From NCBI GenBank assembly GCA_946803715.1, contig CAMPET010000013.1:6891-56708 (forward strand): 49,818 nucleotides of DNA. Reading direction: 5' to 3'. The position numbers and the translations under genes are program-made. This DNA is from Beroe ovata. Taxonomy: Eukaryota; Ctenophora; Nuda; Beroida; Beroidae. This document shows, piece after piece, positions 33,217 to 43,974 of the stretch (positions are counted from its first letter, which is position 1; every line of letters begins with the position of its first letter). Under the pieces are notes generated by a model, which was not told the origin of the DNA, made no database searches, and was given only the letters and a program-made list of their open reading frames with translations.

Positions 33217-36203
33217 ATGAGCGATGAGATACTACAATCACTGCGTGCTATTGGTGGACGAGCCCATCTCAGTCAACTGTGTTCCTTCACCAAACTGTCT
33301 GAACAGACGGTAAGAAACCACCTGGAAATGCTCAAGAAAGATAACAAGGTGAGACGTCTATTGTGTACCACACTTCATGTTCAGTACTCCCGATCTGTTT
33401 TAAGTCTGATCCACATCTAGGTAGACAGTCAGTTGTCACCTCATTAGTCATTCATCCTCTGAATCGTGTGTGTGTGTGTGTGTGTGTGTGGGTGTGTGTG
33501 TGTGTTTGTATGTGTGTGTGTATTGGCACAGTTCCGAGGGAAAACCATAAGGAATGCCCTGAATTTCAACACAGATTCACTGGGGCATCAACAATCCTTT
33601 GTTAGCTAACTCAAATAGTCATGCCTCTATCAGGTAGTTTTCCACACATCTGCGTGGCACATCAAGGAGCCGAAGAGCAAGCCACCTGTAAAGCGTCAAC
33701 ATCTTACTGAAAAGGTATTATTACGGCAGTCCAACGGACGGCAAGGGTTTGTGGAGGGTGTTGTGTGCTAGGATTTGCCCTTTTTTCAAAGTTTTTGAGG
33801 CTCAATTATTTTCTGGTAAATCTCGATGAGCTGATCACGGGGAATGGGATTATGCATTATGGATATCAAGTTGTTTTGAAGTATTACCTGAGTGCTGTCA
33901 TCAGCGATATGAAACTGAAGTGAAGAATTCCGATGTTTCACATTCTGTTTCAGGTGTTGGATTGTCTGAGCGATAAGAGAACTATACTAGATCTGCAGTG
34001 CATGTTACCAGAGTTCAAACAAGTGCAGCTGGAGGAAACACTCACTTCTCTGGAGAAGAGTGGCAAAGTTAAGAAGGTGTGTGTTGGCATTCAACTTCTC
34101 AGACAACAGTTTTGACGTCTTCATAAGATTAAGATACTACGTTGTGTGATGCACTGTTTACTTTGTGCTGTAGAGAAATAACTCATGAACCGTCATTAAC
34201 CCTCTCCTCAATTTCAGATGGTGTGTTACAAAGCCGTTGGTCAGCACTGTAGCAAGCCCACAAACCCAGTCCAGCCCATAGTGACAAAATCATCTGAACC
34301 AGCAGAGGTGAAAAAGAAGGAAAATGTGGAACCACGGCAACGCTACAACTTTCCGTCACAGGACATACGTTACATGGTCACTCCTGACAAACAGGAGAAC
34401 ACGTCTTTTCCCCCACCACGTGACAACGCTACTTCCTCACGTGACACCGCTACTTCCTCTCGTGACAACGCTCACCCGCGCACGTGCACCACAGCAAAGC
34501 AGAGACCCAGCTCTGGCCCATATCACCAGCCCTTTGCACCGATCAGAGCTAGCCAGCCCACACGACTTCCCTGTGGAGAGGACCCACAGGCCCCACTTCC
34601 TGTCCCGAATTACCCTCCTGGTCCTCAAGCCCCTGTCCCTCGTTACCCGCCTGGCCCGCGGGCCCCCGGACCACCTGCCGGTCACCGTCCCCCTAGGCCC
34701 CCAATAATGACCGGGATAGACCCCTATACGAACAAAGCGTATGGATGTGCTGAGACAGGGTATACAGGTTCCACTCCAATCCGACTCCAGGCTCCAGATA
34801 ATGGCAGGTATCCAGGAATCAGGCAGCCAGTAGCACGTGACGTGAACGTGAACCAGGCTGATGCAAAGTTGAAAAAGAGTGGGAGGGGTCGGTCACAAGC
34901 GAGACGTGGGTCAAAACAAAGCTCGTCAAGTGTGGGTGTTGAGGTGCATTACAACATTAAGGGCAGGAAAGTGCTGACAGCGAGTTTTAAGGAGAAGGGG
35001 GAGGAGGCCGTGAAAGCTGCAATGAAGAATGATACGATCACGAATAACCAGGGAATTGGATTGTGGGAGACTGAGGAGACTGCTGCCATCACCAAAATCC
35101 TGGAAAGGTCAGCTGCAGAGAACACTCACCTTGACATAAACTATGATCCGAGTTCGGAAGAGGATGAGAGTCTGCTGGGTGGTGATGAGGAGGGGAACTG
35201 TGCGAAACCTGGCCTTGTCAGTGGACTTGGAGAGGAGGCTGATAGTGAACCAGTTGGAATAACGGGATGTCGAGACCCCTCACCAATTTCTATAGGAGAT
35301 GTTTCAACTCAAGAAGCACCTACCATTCCACCGTTACACACCCTTTCCCCTCCCTGTGTAGCACCTGACACCACCCATTTTGCCACTCAGTCCTCGGACA
35401 CAAGCGTGGAACAGATGTCGAGCACTAGTATCGAGTCTGATCTCCAGACTATCTCAGCTAAACTTCACAGCTACAACTTCGGACTTGAATCTGACAGTGA
35501 GGACGATGACGATGCAGATGTTGATGATAACATCGTGACGACACCAGTCTCTGAGGTAAGTCTCGTGTCATCGCATGATCAGCTTACCTCACCTCCCGCC
35601 AGCAAAACCCGCAAATTGGGGTCGATATTGCGGCCAGTGTCGGTAATGTGTGAGGGGGAAGGGTTACCTCCCCCTGTAGTCGTGATTCACCACAAATCGG
35701 GGGATGCCATATCACCATGGAGATGCGAGCTCTCTGTCGGAGAGCAGTTCAGTGCTGTGGGTGAGGGGTGTACTCAGAGCGATGCTGTCTCTCTAGCTGC
35801 ATCTCTCATCAAACCTGTTATCAGTCGCAGGCGACAGTCGCGACAATTCAAACAGCAGACAGAATTTCTAGCACAAATCCTGCATCATTGCTGTAAACTG
35901 AAGAATCTGTTCCCGCCTATGTACCACGTGTCACACAAGCAACTGAACAATATCAGTATGACAGCTACAATCAGCGGAGATGTAGTTTTCAAGGAGAAAG
36001 GGTTTTCTTACACTGATGAAGCTCTAACTCGCTGTTTTGAGCAATGCTGCAGGCATTTCCAGGTACCAGTACCGGGCTTGCCTGCATGGCGGGTTGAAAA
36101 CTACGACTACAAGCAGCATCTGCTGCAAGTGCATCCTGATGCAATAGTATCATCGAAGAGGGTCCAGGAGGAATGGTGGGCCGAGGTTTTTGTGGATGGT
36201 TAG
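33217..36203 (+). CDS. Protein with two winged-helix-like and two dsRBD-like domains
   Basis: Four exons: 33217-33348, 33634-33714, 33954-34076 and 34218-36203. All are phase 0; 773 residues. Residues 1-60 form a winged-helix-like fold (EQTVRNHLEMLKKDNK recognition-type helix, then a wing ending SAWHIKEP). Residues 72-118 repeat it (VLDCLSDKRTILDL ... LEETLTSLEKSGKV). A long Pro/Ser-rich disordered region follows, then an acidic stretch. Residues ~590-650 (PPPVVVIHHKSGD ... DAVSLAASLIKP) and ~660-728 (LAQILHHCCKLKNLFPPMYH ... FSYTDEALTRCFEQCCRHF) resemble diverged double-stranded-RNA-binding domains. The order recalls Z-alpha/dsRBD proteins such as ADAR1, but there is no deaminase or kinase and key Z-alpha Asn/Tyr residues are not evident. 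Function unknown, perhaps RNA- or DNA-sensing. Domain calls are by eye. Confidence 0.72.
33466..33522. repeat. (GT)n microsatellite
   Basis: Imperfect GT repeat in intron 1 of the winged-helix/dsRBD-like gene. Confidence 0.95.
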
Positions 36204-36959
36204 TGGATCTCAGCAAGTGTGAAGTGGCATTCTGATTCATGTTTTTTTGATTTGCATGTTATTCATATTGGTAGTTAGAATCTTCATGTTCGAGTTCATC
36301 TAAACCGAGCATGATTTTGTCTTGGCTATTGTAAAATTTACACCTACTCCTAGTTATCCGTGCGTTGTCCCTCAGGAATAAGCTATCAAGCTGTCAGAGG
36401 TCATGGCAAGAAGTGGGTATCAGAACAGAGTGCAGCGTGCCGTGCATGTTTCCTACTCTCTCTCCCTATCTGCCAATGGAACTTGCCCCATTTCTACATC
36501 GGCAAAAACACTGTGTTCTCTGGTTGAGACATCAGCCATGAACAATGCAGATTTTTATAACAATATTGGACTCCAAGTTGGAGTTGGGAAGATAATCAAT
36601 TTTTATTTCGAATATGACAATGACATGTCTCAGTCGAACAACTGATAAACGTTTTTGAATTCAATAACTGTAAAGTTACCCGTACCGTTTGACTTTGAGG
36701 TATGAATTAACCATCGAATTCAATTAAGTTCATGTTATCTGTTCAGTGTTAATAACATTAACAATATCAAATAAAGTATCTATATCAAACAGAGGCTATC
36801 CTATAAATATAACCTACTAGTACTATAATAACTGCTATAAAATTAAAAAAAACGTGTTATTGATGTTTCAATAACATGACACATCACAATTACAAATTAA
36901 CAAGAACATGAACACCCCTTCACCTTGTCAGATTGTATAATGTATCTGACGGTCGGTCA

Positions 36960-37330
36960 CACCTCTGTTTTTTGCACATACGCCTGTGTTCCCGCGCTGC
37001 GTGACCCAAATACTCCGCGCGCGTCTCCGTGGTCTGCCGGTGTGGTCTCTTTATACGACTTTTCAGTTTACTGAGTATAGGCGCGCAACGCGAACGTGTG
37101 CACATACGCGTACGCCCGTCTTCATGTTCATACTTCATTGCATCGATCAAGACTTGCACCGTATAAATGAAAGGCGCGCAACGTGCGCACAAACAGATAA
37201 TTTTGCAAAATTTATTTTGTGCGCGACTCGGTGCCTGGCGCGGCGGTGCCTGCATAAAATTTTTTCAGTTATCTAAACTCTGTTTCACATTTCAGTGTTT
37301 CTTGCGCGCGCGAGAAACAGAGTGCAGAGG
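36960..37330. repeat. GC-rich, CpG-dense block
   Basis: Islands of GCGCGC in AT-rich surroundings, ending in GTTTCTTGCGCGCG, a 14-mer shared with the block at 2985-3490. Similar short GCGCGC tracts occur near 42630. Likely members of one repeat class, but I could not align them along their length. Confidence 0.35.
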
Positions 37331-37406
37331 TCAGATAGAATCTTCATCCTATCCTAACGCCTAAACTTAGAAATAGGTCGATTAACATGTCTGTATTATA
37401 CCGAAN

Positions 37407-37533
37407 GACCCCAGAGAAGCGCCACATGGATCAGAAGGTTCACCTTAGATGAACCCTGTGATCCACGTGCGGAGCAGAAGGGTCAAATTCTATTTTTCAG
37501 AGATAAAATTCCGGGTGAGCCTTCTGATCCGCC
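37407..37533. repeat. Dispersed repeat, copy 2
   Basis: Second copy of the family described at 32094-32226, starting directly after the N at 37406. The contig therefore appears to begin inside a repeat. Confidence 0.85.
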
Positions 37534-38093
37534 ATACTCAGTCAATTCTACTCTGTGACAGTGAACTCAAAGGATAGGCTTGGTTATATTTTATGGCCAC
37601 TGTTTCATCCAAACTGAAGGCTGAAACTGTTTTGGCCTTCCATGAAGGCCTGTGCAAGGAACAGTGGACAGATAACATCGGCCTACAATTGTGTCGAGCT
37701 TTGTAAGGTTGAACAAGGATCAGCAGGAGCGTTTCAGATATAGGGTTAGCGGACACCAGTGTGTGGAAAACACAGGCCTCTTATTGCTTTACTAGTATCA
37801 AATGACAAGATTTGAGAGCTAAACTTGTTATGGCTCATGTTATCCTCATTCTAATTTCAACTTGCCACTCACAAGGTCTTGATAGCTGTTTTTCAGACAA
37901 TTTTGTTTGAATGATGAAAAACCAGAGAATCAATTATTGTGCAGAATATTGCTAGTTCCCCCTGGGAACATAGTCAGCAGAATTCATTTAATCTATGTCA
38001 GTGCTAAGATAGTTTAGATTACTTTTCTTTTATCTTAAATATTCCTGTATGCAGCAGAGATGTGAATAGTTATCCATTAACATCTGTTAGAGG

Positions 38094-38888
38094 ATGGCCC
38101 AATCTAGTATTTCATCTTTCTTTCGACCAAAAAGAAAAAAAGAGGATGGAGACGATAATAAACCACCCCCAAAATCCCTAAAATTGTCCACAGACTCAGC
38201 TGCAAAACATTGGGGTGTATCTTTGTCATGGGAGGGTTGTCTGTTGACTGAGTTTTCTAAAGACTACTTTGTATCACTAGCTAAATTTGTACAAAAAGAA
38301 CGAGAGAGTAAGTGCATATACCCTGCTCATCTTGATGTATTTTCTTGGACCCATCATTGCAATTTCAAAGATATAAAAGTTATAATTTTGGGTCAAGATC
38401 CATATCATGGACCTAATCAAGCACATGGTTTGTGCTTTAGTGTCAAGATTGGTATTCCACCACCACCAAGTTTAAAGAATATTTACAAATGTCTCCAAAC
38501 TGACATTGATGGGTTTGAGACACCCTCTCATGGATATTTGGTTGGCTGGGCCAGGCAGGGGGTACTGATGCTCAATGCTGTTCTAACTGTAGAAAGAGGT
38601 AAAGCTAATTCTCATAAAGGAAAAGGTTGGGAAAGAATAACTGATCATGTCATAAAATACATAAGCGGAGAACTTGATCATTGTGTTTTCTTACTGTGGG
38701 GCGCACCAGCCATCAAGAAGCAAGGGTTGATAACCAAGAGTAAGCATTTGATATTGACAGCTGTCCACCCATCTCCTTTATCAGCACACAGAGGATTTTT
38801 TGACTGCAAGCATTTCTCCAAAGCAAATGATTATCTTAAGGAACATAACAAAGCAACTATTGATTGGTGTAAATTGCCTACTGAATAA
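38094..38888 (+). CDS. UNG: Uracil-DNA glycosylase (family 1, nuclear-type)
   Basis: A single 264-codon exon. It removes uracil from DNA at the first step of base-excision repair. All family-1 motifs are present: VIILGQDPYHGP with catalytic Asp102, the uracil-pocket segment HGLCFS, MLNAVLTVERGKANSHKGKGWE, VFLLWG, and the minor-groove loop HPSPLS with catalytic His225 and intercalating Leu229. The N-terminus MAQSSISSFF is a PCNA-interacting (PIP) box, Q3-x2-I6-x2-F9-F10, followed by basic RPKRKK, as in nuclear UNG2. No mitochondrial leader is seen. The gene is AT-richer in codon use than RPIA or MRPL3 and has no introns, whereas many animal UNG genes are split; retroposition is one explanation. 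The start is preceded by ACATCTGTTAG with 3 nt spacing. Confidence 0.98.
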   Translation: MAQSSISSFFRPKRKKEDGDDNKPPPKSLKLSTDSAAKHWGVSLSWEGCLLTEFSKDYFVSLAKFVQKERESKCIYPAHLDVFSWTHHCNFKDIKVIILGQDPYHGPNQAHGLCFSVKIGIPPPPSLKNIYKCLQTDIDGFETPSHGYLVGWARQGVLMLNAVLTVERGKANSHKGKGWERITDHVIKYISGELDHCVFLLWGAPAIKKQGLITKSKHLILTAVHPSPLSAHRGFFDCKHFSKANDYLKEHNKATIDWCKLPTE

Positions 38889-38889
38889 A
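38884..38889 (+). terminator. AATAAA polyadenylation signal containing the UNG stop
   Basis: The TAA stop at 38886-38888 lies inside AATAAA, as with RPIA, implying a very short 3' UTR if this signal is used. Confidence 0.55.
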
Positions 38890-39326
38890 TTCTAACCACC
38901 CCAAAGCTCCTTTTGATTGCACAACACTTCTCATTATAAGTTAGGTACCTATCTGGAAATGTATTTTAGACTGCTCAGAGACTGACAGCTATTTTCTGTT
39001 TTTTATTTGTTACATGGAGCTCTATTCTTTTTTGCTTACTCTTGTTTGATTTAATGTTCTTTTAAATCTTATTTAACTTTTTATTCCTTTGCACATTGTT
39101 TTGAATGGCATTTTATATCCGAAATTTGATTGGTTGTAACTATATCATATTATATATGGAATTTACCTTGGGAAAATTTCATGGTTTCATTCTTTCACAA
39201 CATAGAAATACCCAAATTAATTGCATGATTTCGGCAACATACTTCGAAGCTGTTATCATTCATACACACCCTTCTCTTCCATAACATAGATAATTGTTCT
39301 GATCATGCTATTTCACCCTGTAGACA

Positions 39327-42300
39327 ATGACATCGACTGGCGAAGGACCGTCAGCCACTGGATCTAGTAGCATCAGTGCAAACACCAGTCAGATTTCTCT
39401 TGCTGATCAGTTTGCCCGTAGCACTGAGGAGGAAATTCTCATCGCTCTAGATGAAATCAGGTCATTTGATGTAGCTGAACACTGTCTTGGAAAAACGTGC
39501 TGAATTTTAAGTTTAATGATTGACGTTTAATGATTCTTCCCTCACGCCATTCTGTTTAGATCTGAAAATGAGAAGCTGGAGAAGGAAACTGCGATTTTAA
39601 CGAAGTACCTCAAGCGTGTTGATCCTAAGGATATCCAGACTCAGATGAAAGGTTCTTGAAAACGGCCATGCACACAAATTTCGAGATTGCTGTAATGATA
39701 ATCACTGTTCAATGTTTCATTCCTTATTTTTCATGAAATATGTCCCAAATGTTTCACTGTTTATGTATCACTATTTTAATGACTGCATGACTCAAACCCC
39801 TCTCCAACCACAGAAGCGTCACCAGTTCAGCAAGATGTTGTCCGCGTTCACAAGAGGAGGTCCAGGTCTCGAACTGGATCTACGGAGCGACTTCTCAAGC
39901 TGACCACCGAGCAGAAGTGTGACATAGCTCAACGGGAGCACGATGAGCTCAAGGAGGAGATCAACAAGTTCAAACATGAAACTGAGAAAATTCTCGACAC
40001 CTACAGGGTAATGTCATAATCAAACTACTATAGATGATGAAATATGATTTCGTGTCATCCCTCCGATCTATAGTTTGTTGTCGCGTAATCCGGACATTCT
40101 GTGATCCCACAACTAGGCGACCCGAGAGGAGGCGGAGATACGATTAGCTGAGATGAAGAAATCATCGTACGAGTTCAACAGAGACATCGTTCTTGGGGCT
40201 AAGAATCCGGTAAGAAATGAACATTGACTCTCTTGAGTCTGTTTGTCAATAATTCCAGATTGTAATTTAAGCCCAAAATCATGTTTTTAAAGTTGCGCTT
40301 TTAAAGTTGTGCTTTTTTACTCCAAATTCATCCCCCTTTAGAGAACGGGCAGGGTTATTTCTGAGCGGGTCACACGATACTTCGAGGACAAGATGAGAAC
40401 TCGCAAGGCCCTCATCGAGAAACTCCGTCTGAAGAACTCAACCCTGAAAGTACAGAAGAAGAAACTCCAACTGCAACTCAAGCAGAAAGAGGAGATGGGA
40501 GAGGTAAGAAATGATTGCAATTATCATGCTCTCTATCTGCTAACCCTTACGCCAACCCTCTCTTACACCCGTACCCTAACTCTACTATTATAGTGTAACA
40601 GCACACTATTATAGTGTAGCAACACACTATAGTAGTGTAACAACACACGTAGTACGTGCATTCGTGTGGAATTAGTAGTATTCAAGAACTCGCATGGCCC
40701 AGGTGTTACATGAAGTAGATTTCAAGCAACTGAAGATAGAGAATAACCAATACCTGGAGAAGATTGATGAGCGGAATCAGGAACTCCTTAAACTGAAGCA
40801 TTCCTCTGGAAACACTCTTCAGGTTTCTGTACTTTTTGTAGTTCCCGAGTACTGTTGATAGGCGGTTGTGAATATTTTAATATCTATAGGTCAGGTTCTA
40901 TCTATAGGTCGTAATTGATACCAAATCCGAAAATGGATGAAATCTTGGGCGAGCTCATCGGGGAAACAGGGAAATTTTCTCTGTTTTCCCGATGAGCTCG
41001 ACCGAAAATTAAGGAGAAATTTTCACTCATCCTCTCATCACCTGTGAAAATTCCAATTTCTCCTTAATTTTCGGGCGAGTTCATCGGGAAAACAATGAAA
41101 ATTCTAATATCTCCTTATATTTGAAGTTCGACGTCATATGCCTGACAGCTCCTCAGGGAAGCAAGATAGGGCCATAATTCTTTCTGGAATACTTGCCGTG
41201 AAACCACGCCCAAGTCACGATTTGAAACCTGTTGGAAACAAAAATTACACACTGATGTAGTGAATAGACCGAAATCATTTTCACTGAGAACACAATAGAA
41301 ATGGTGTTTCCGGCCTATTTTTGACGTAGAATCCGAATCTGGATGAATTTCAGAGTTTGCTATCTCCGAAAATGGCGAAATCTCAAGTTCTATTTTTAAC
41401 TGCACTTAGATCATGAGTCTGCTCCGTTATGATAATTCGGTACGGCGAAATGCTGCTGATATGCATGTGAAAGAAAGGTGGCAGTAAATCTTGCTCTAGC
41501 TCCATCACATTCTACTCTAATTCTCATCTGAGCCAAGTTTCGACTGGTACCTGTATTCCGAGAAATGAATGTAACCCTTTTAAACAGAAAATGTTACTCC
41601 GGACTTCAAAGGAAATTGCGCGGCGCGGCATCTTGTACGATAATTGTACAGTTGTTGCATGGCCATCAACTACAATGAAATCACAAGTGCTTGTTAATAA
41701 TGTGTCTCAGGAGCTTGCTCTAACAGTGGTCAATAAGATCTGGCTACATTATGAACAAACAAAATTATGAATACCACTAGATTGATGGCTGATAATATGA
41801 TAACAAAATCTGTGAACTCATAGTACATTCTCATTACCTATTTCAACTAATCCTTTATTCTAGGTTCTGAACACATTCAAGAAGAAGCTGAATAACTTGA
41901 CTATGGAGTCGAACAGGCTAAAACTGGAGATCTCACAGCGAAATGAGCTTCTCACCAAAATAGGTAGACCGTACACTGAAGGGATTGAAGATCTCAATCC
42001 TCATTTCATTTATAGCATTACCATCCATCATAATGTTGATATGAGTCAGAAGTAACACTCAATGAACTAATCTAATTCCTAGGGATTTTTCATCTGATTT
42101 TTCATTTTGCATAGATGAGTGAATGTTTTTTGCGGCACTTTGCCTCCGAGATACTGCATGTAGTGAAACAAGTCGTATTATATTACTTGTTCATTCATTC
42201 CTTCTCTCTACTAATCCATTTCCTAATATCATAGATACTGAGACTGTGCTGGTAGAGAAGGAACGCGAAAAGGCGGAGAAGATTAACGCTAATCTGAGGC

Positions 42301-43071
42301 GACAACTTCAGGATTACATTGTTCCCGAGGTAGAATGGAGCTTGTGAACGCAGTTATTTGTTGGTATACAATTAACAAATCCAAGTCGTTGAGTTTATCT
42401 GTTGAGTGTCCTACAAGCACCAAAAGATGGTGAAATGGTGGTTCCACTATTTACAGACCTGATTGTGGATCAGTAGCGATAAAGATTGATTATTGCAGGT
42501 GATTGACTACGTGCAAGTCCGAGCTGACTTATACGACCTGACCAAAACAATGAAGACATGGGAAAGGAAAGTTGATATCGCACAGGTAAATTTTGTGTCA
42601 TTGCCACTCCGAATCTGTTTGTTGGCGTCGCGCGCGAGGCGTAATTTGAAGAGCAACAGTATCTTTTCATACGCGCGGAACAAATTTGACCAAATAAGGA
42701 ATAAATCGTAGAAATTCCATAGCAACTGGCGTGGTTTATTTGTGTGAGAGTTGCTATGTTGCCCTTCACATGGTCCCACTCGAGTGAAAACCAAGCATAG
42801 CTCAGTCCCATGTCAAAAAGTTGGGTATCAGCCGTTTCCTTGGTTCTTGATATGATATGGGAGAGAAACGTTTGTTATCATCAAGCTTAAGGTTTCCCGC
42901 CAAAAAACCAAACCCATTTCTCAATATGGAGGCGTGATGCAGCATTTCCCTTAACCCGATTTATGTTCTCAGATGGAACTGCAGAAATACCAGAAACAAT
43001 GGCTGAGTCTGAGAGAGCATAGCCATACAGTTAATCCCTGGGCGACCATGGAACAGCATGCCGCTCTCTAA
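39327..43071 (+). CDS. CCDC113: CCDC113 / CFAP263 (ciliary coiled-coil protein)
   Basis: Ten exons: 39327-39460, 39560-39651, 39814-40007, 40117-40209, 40342-40503, 40703-40822, 41864-41963, 42235-42329, 42499-42585 and 42973-43071. The sum is 1176 nt, all phases agree, 391 residues (human 377). After a Ser/Thr-rich start it is almost all coiled coil. Family blocks are KRRSRSRTGSTERLLKLT, KLRLKNSTLKVQKKKLQLQL, DFKQLKIENNQYLEKI, LKHSSGNTLQVLNTFKKKL, VEKEREKAEKINANLRRQL and MKTWERKVDIAQ. The protein belongs to the CCDC96-CCDC113 complex of motile axonemes and centriolar satellites. The start is preceded by CACCCTGTAG with 3 nt spacing. Intron 6 (about 1 kb) carries foldback repeats. Confidence 0.95.
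40946..41105. repeat. Nested foldback repeats in CCDC113 intron 6
   Basis: GAGCTCATCGGGGAAACAG at 40951 pairs with CTGTTTTCCCGATGAGCTC about 20 bp later. Next, CCGAAAATTAAGGAGAAATT pairs with AATTTCTCCTTAATTTTCGG about 40 bp on. A third GAGTTCATCGGGAAAACA copy follows. No target duplication was identified. Confidence 0.8.
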
Positions 43072-43888
43072 GATATATATCCCAGTCAGTGATCGTGTGT
43101 TAAAACAGTCATTTTCTTCCAGAATTTCAAAAAACTTGCCCAACATAGGATAGATGATGATCCAAATCTAGTGATAGTATATTCTCCCTGTTGTCTGCTT
43201 CCTGACTCACCAGTATATTCATATACCTAGACTATTCTACTTGCAGTAGAGAAATTGAGAAGTTATGAAGTGCTAGGAGTGTGATATGGCACATCTACGT
43301 TTTCCTCCAAAAATCTATCATCAGATTGTGTTAATCTGATAGTTGATCTTGAAAAGCACACTTTTATTTGATGGAAATAGATAATACCCAGCTTCGACTA
43401 CCAGCCTGTGATTAGGTTAGGTGGTGTGTAAATACAAATGTAATATTGTGGTACAGTAGGAGATAAAGCACTATCGGCTGTAAATATGTGTATAGTATTG
43501 AAACAGATTTTATAAATTTTAAAGTCCTCAGAGTTTTATTGTTTGGACTATGATTGTTACTTAATGCTACCTATTTCATTTTTCCTTAAAATGCATTACA
43601 TACATTGGCCATAGATCACTAGATGTTAGTTCAACATCCACTCATACTATTCAATGTGATTTCCATCATCTGAAGTGTGTTTGATACAAGACATTGACAC
43701 GGGACTGCACTAAGTGTTGTTTACTCATGACATCATGTTTTAGAAATGGACTCAGTTGATTGGCTGGCATATCTAGTGCTGTTATAGCAGTAATTCATGA
43801 GGTCCGTCATATAGCTGCTGTCTCATCATTTCATCATCATATTTTAATCCTAGACTATAATTCAACGTGTATCTGGTGTTAACACAGT

Positions 43889-43974
43889 CACGTGATACTT
43901 CAAACCGCACGTGACAGGGATGCGTTTTTCAGCACATCTTTCCGTCCATTCACGTGTTTTTGTGAACTCACGTG
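43889..43974. promoter_or_regulatory. Cluster of four CACGTG E-boxes
   Basis: Perfect CACGTG palindromes at 43889, 43908, 43951 and 43969. CACGTG is the core site of bHLH-ZIP factors (MYC/MAX, USF, MITF/TFE). No nearby gene start is evident, so it may be a distal element. Confidence 0.45.

Larger units (their letters stand above)
36204..38093. other. Intergenic region without supported gene
   Basis: Contains AT-rich DNA (36640-36950), a GC-rich repeat block (36960-37330), a single-N contig join at 37406, and the second dispersed-repeat copy (37407-37533). An open stretch at 36403-36645 has no family resemblance or splice support. Confidence 0.5.

Noticed and set aside
33217-33714. Calling the winged-helix gene an ADAR or a Z-alpha protein
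   Set aside because: No deaminase domain is present and the Asn/Tyr pair that contacts Z-DNA is replaced (Arg and Glu at the aligned places). Only the fold-like pattern and a wing Trp support the resemblance.
34324-34707. 127-codon open frame overlapping the Pro-rich region of the gene at 33217
   Set aside because: A +1-frame shadow of low-complexity coding sequence; no motifs and no own context.
36403-36645. 80-codon open frame downstream of the dsRBD-like gene
   Set aside because: No splice support, no family resemblance, and it lies in ordinary 3' flanking DNA.
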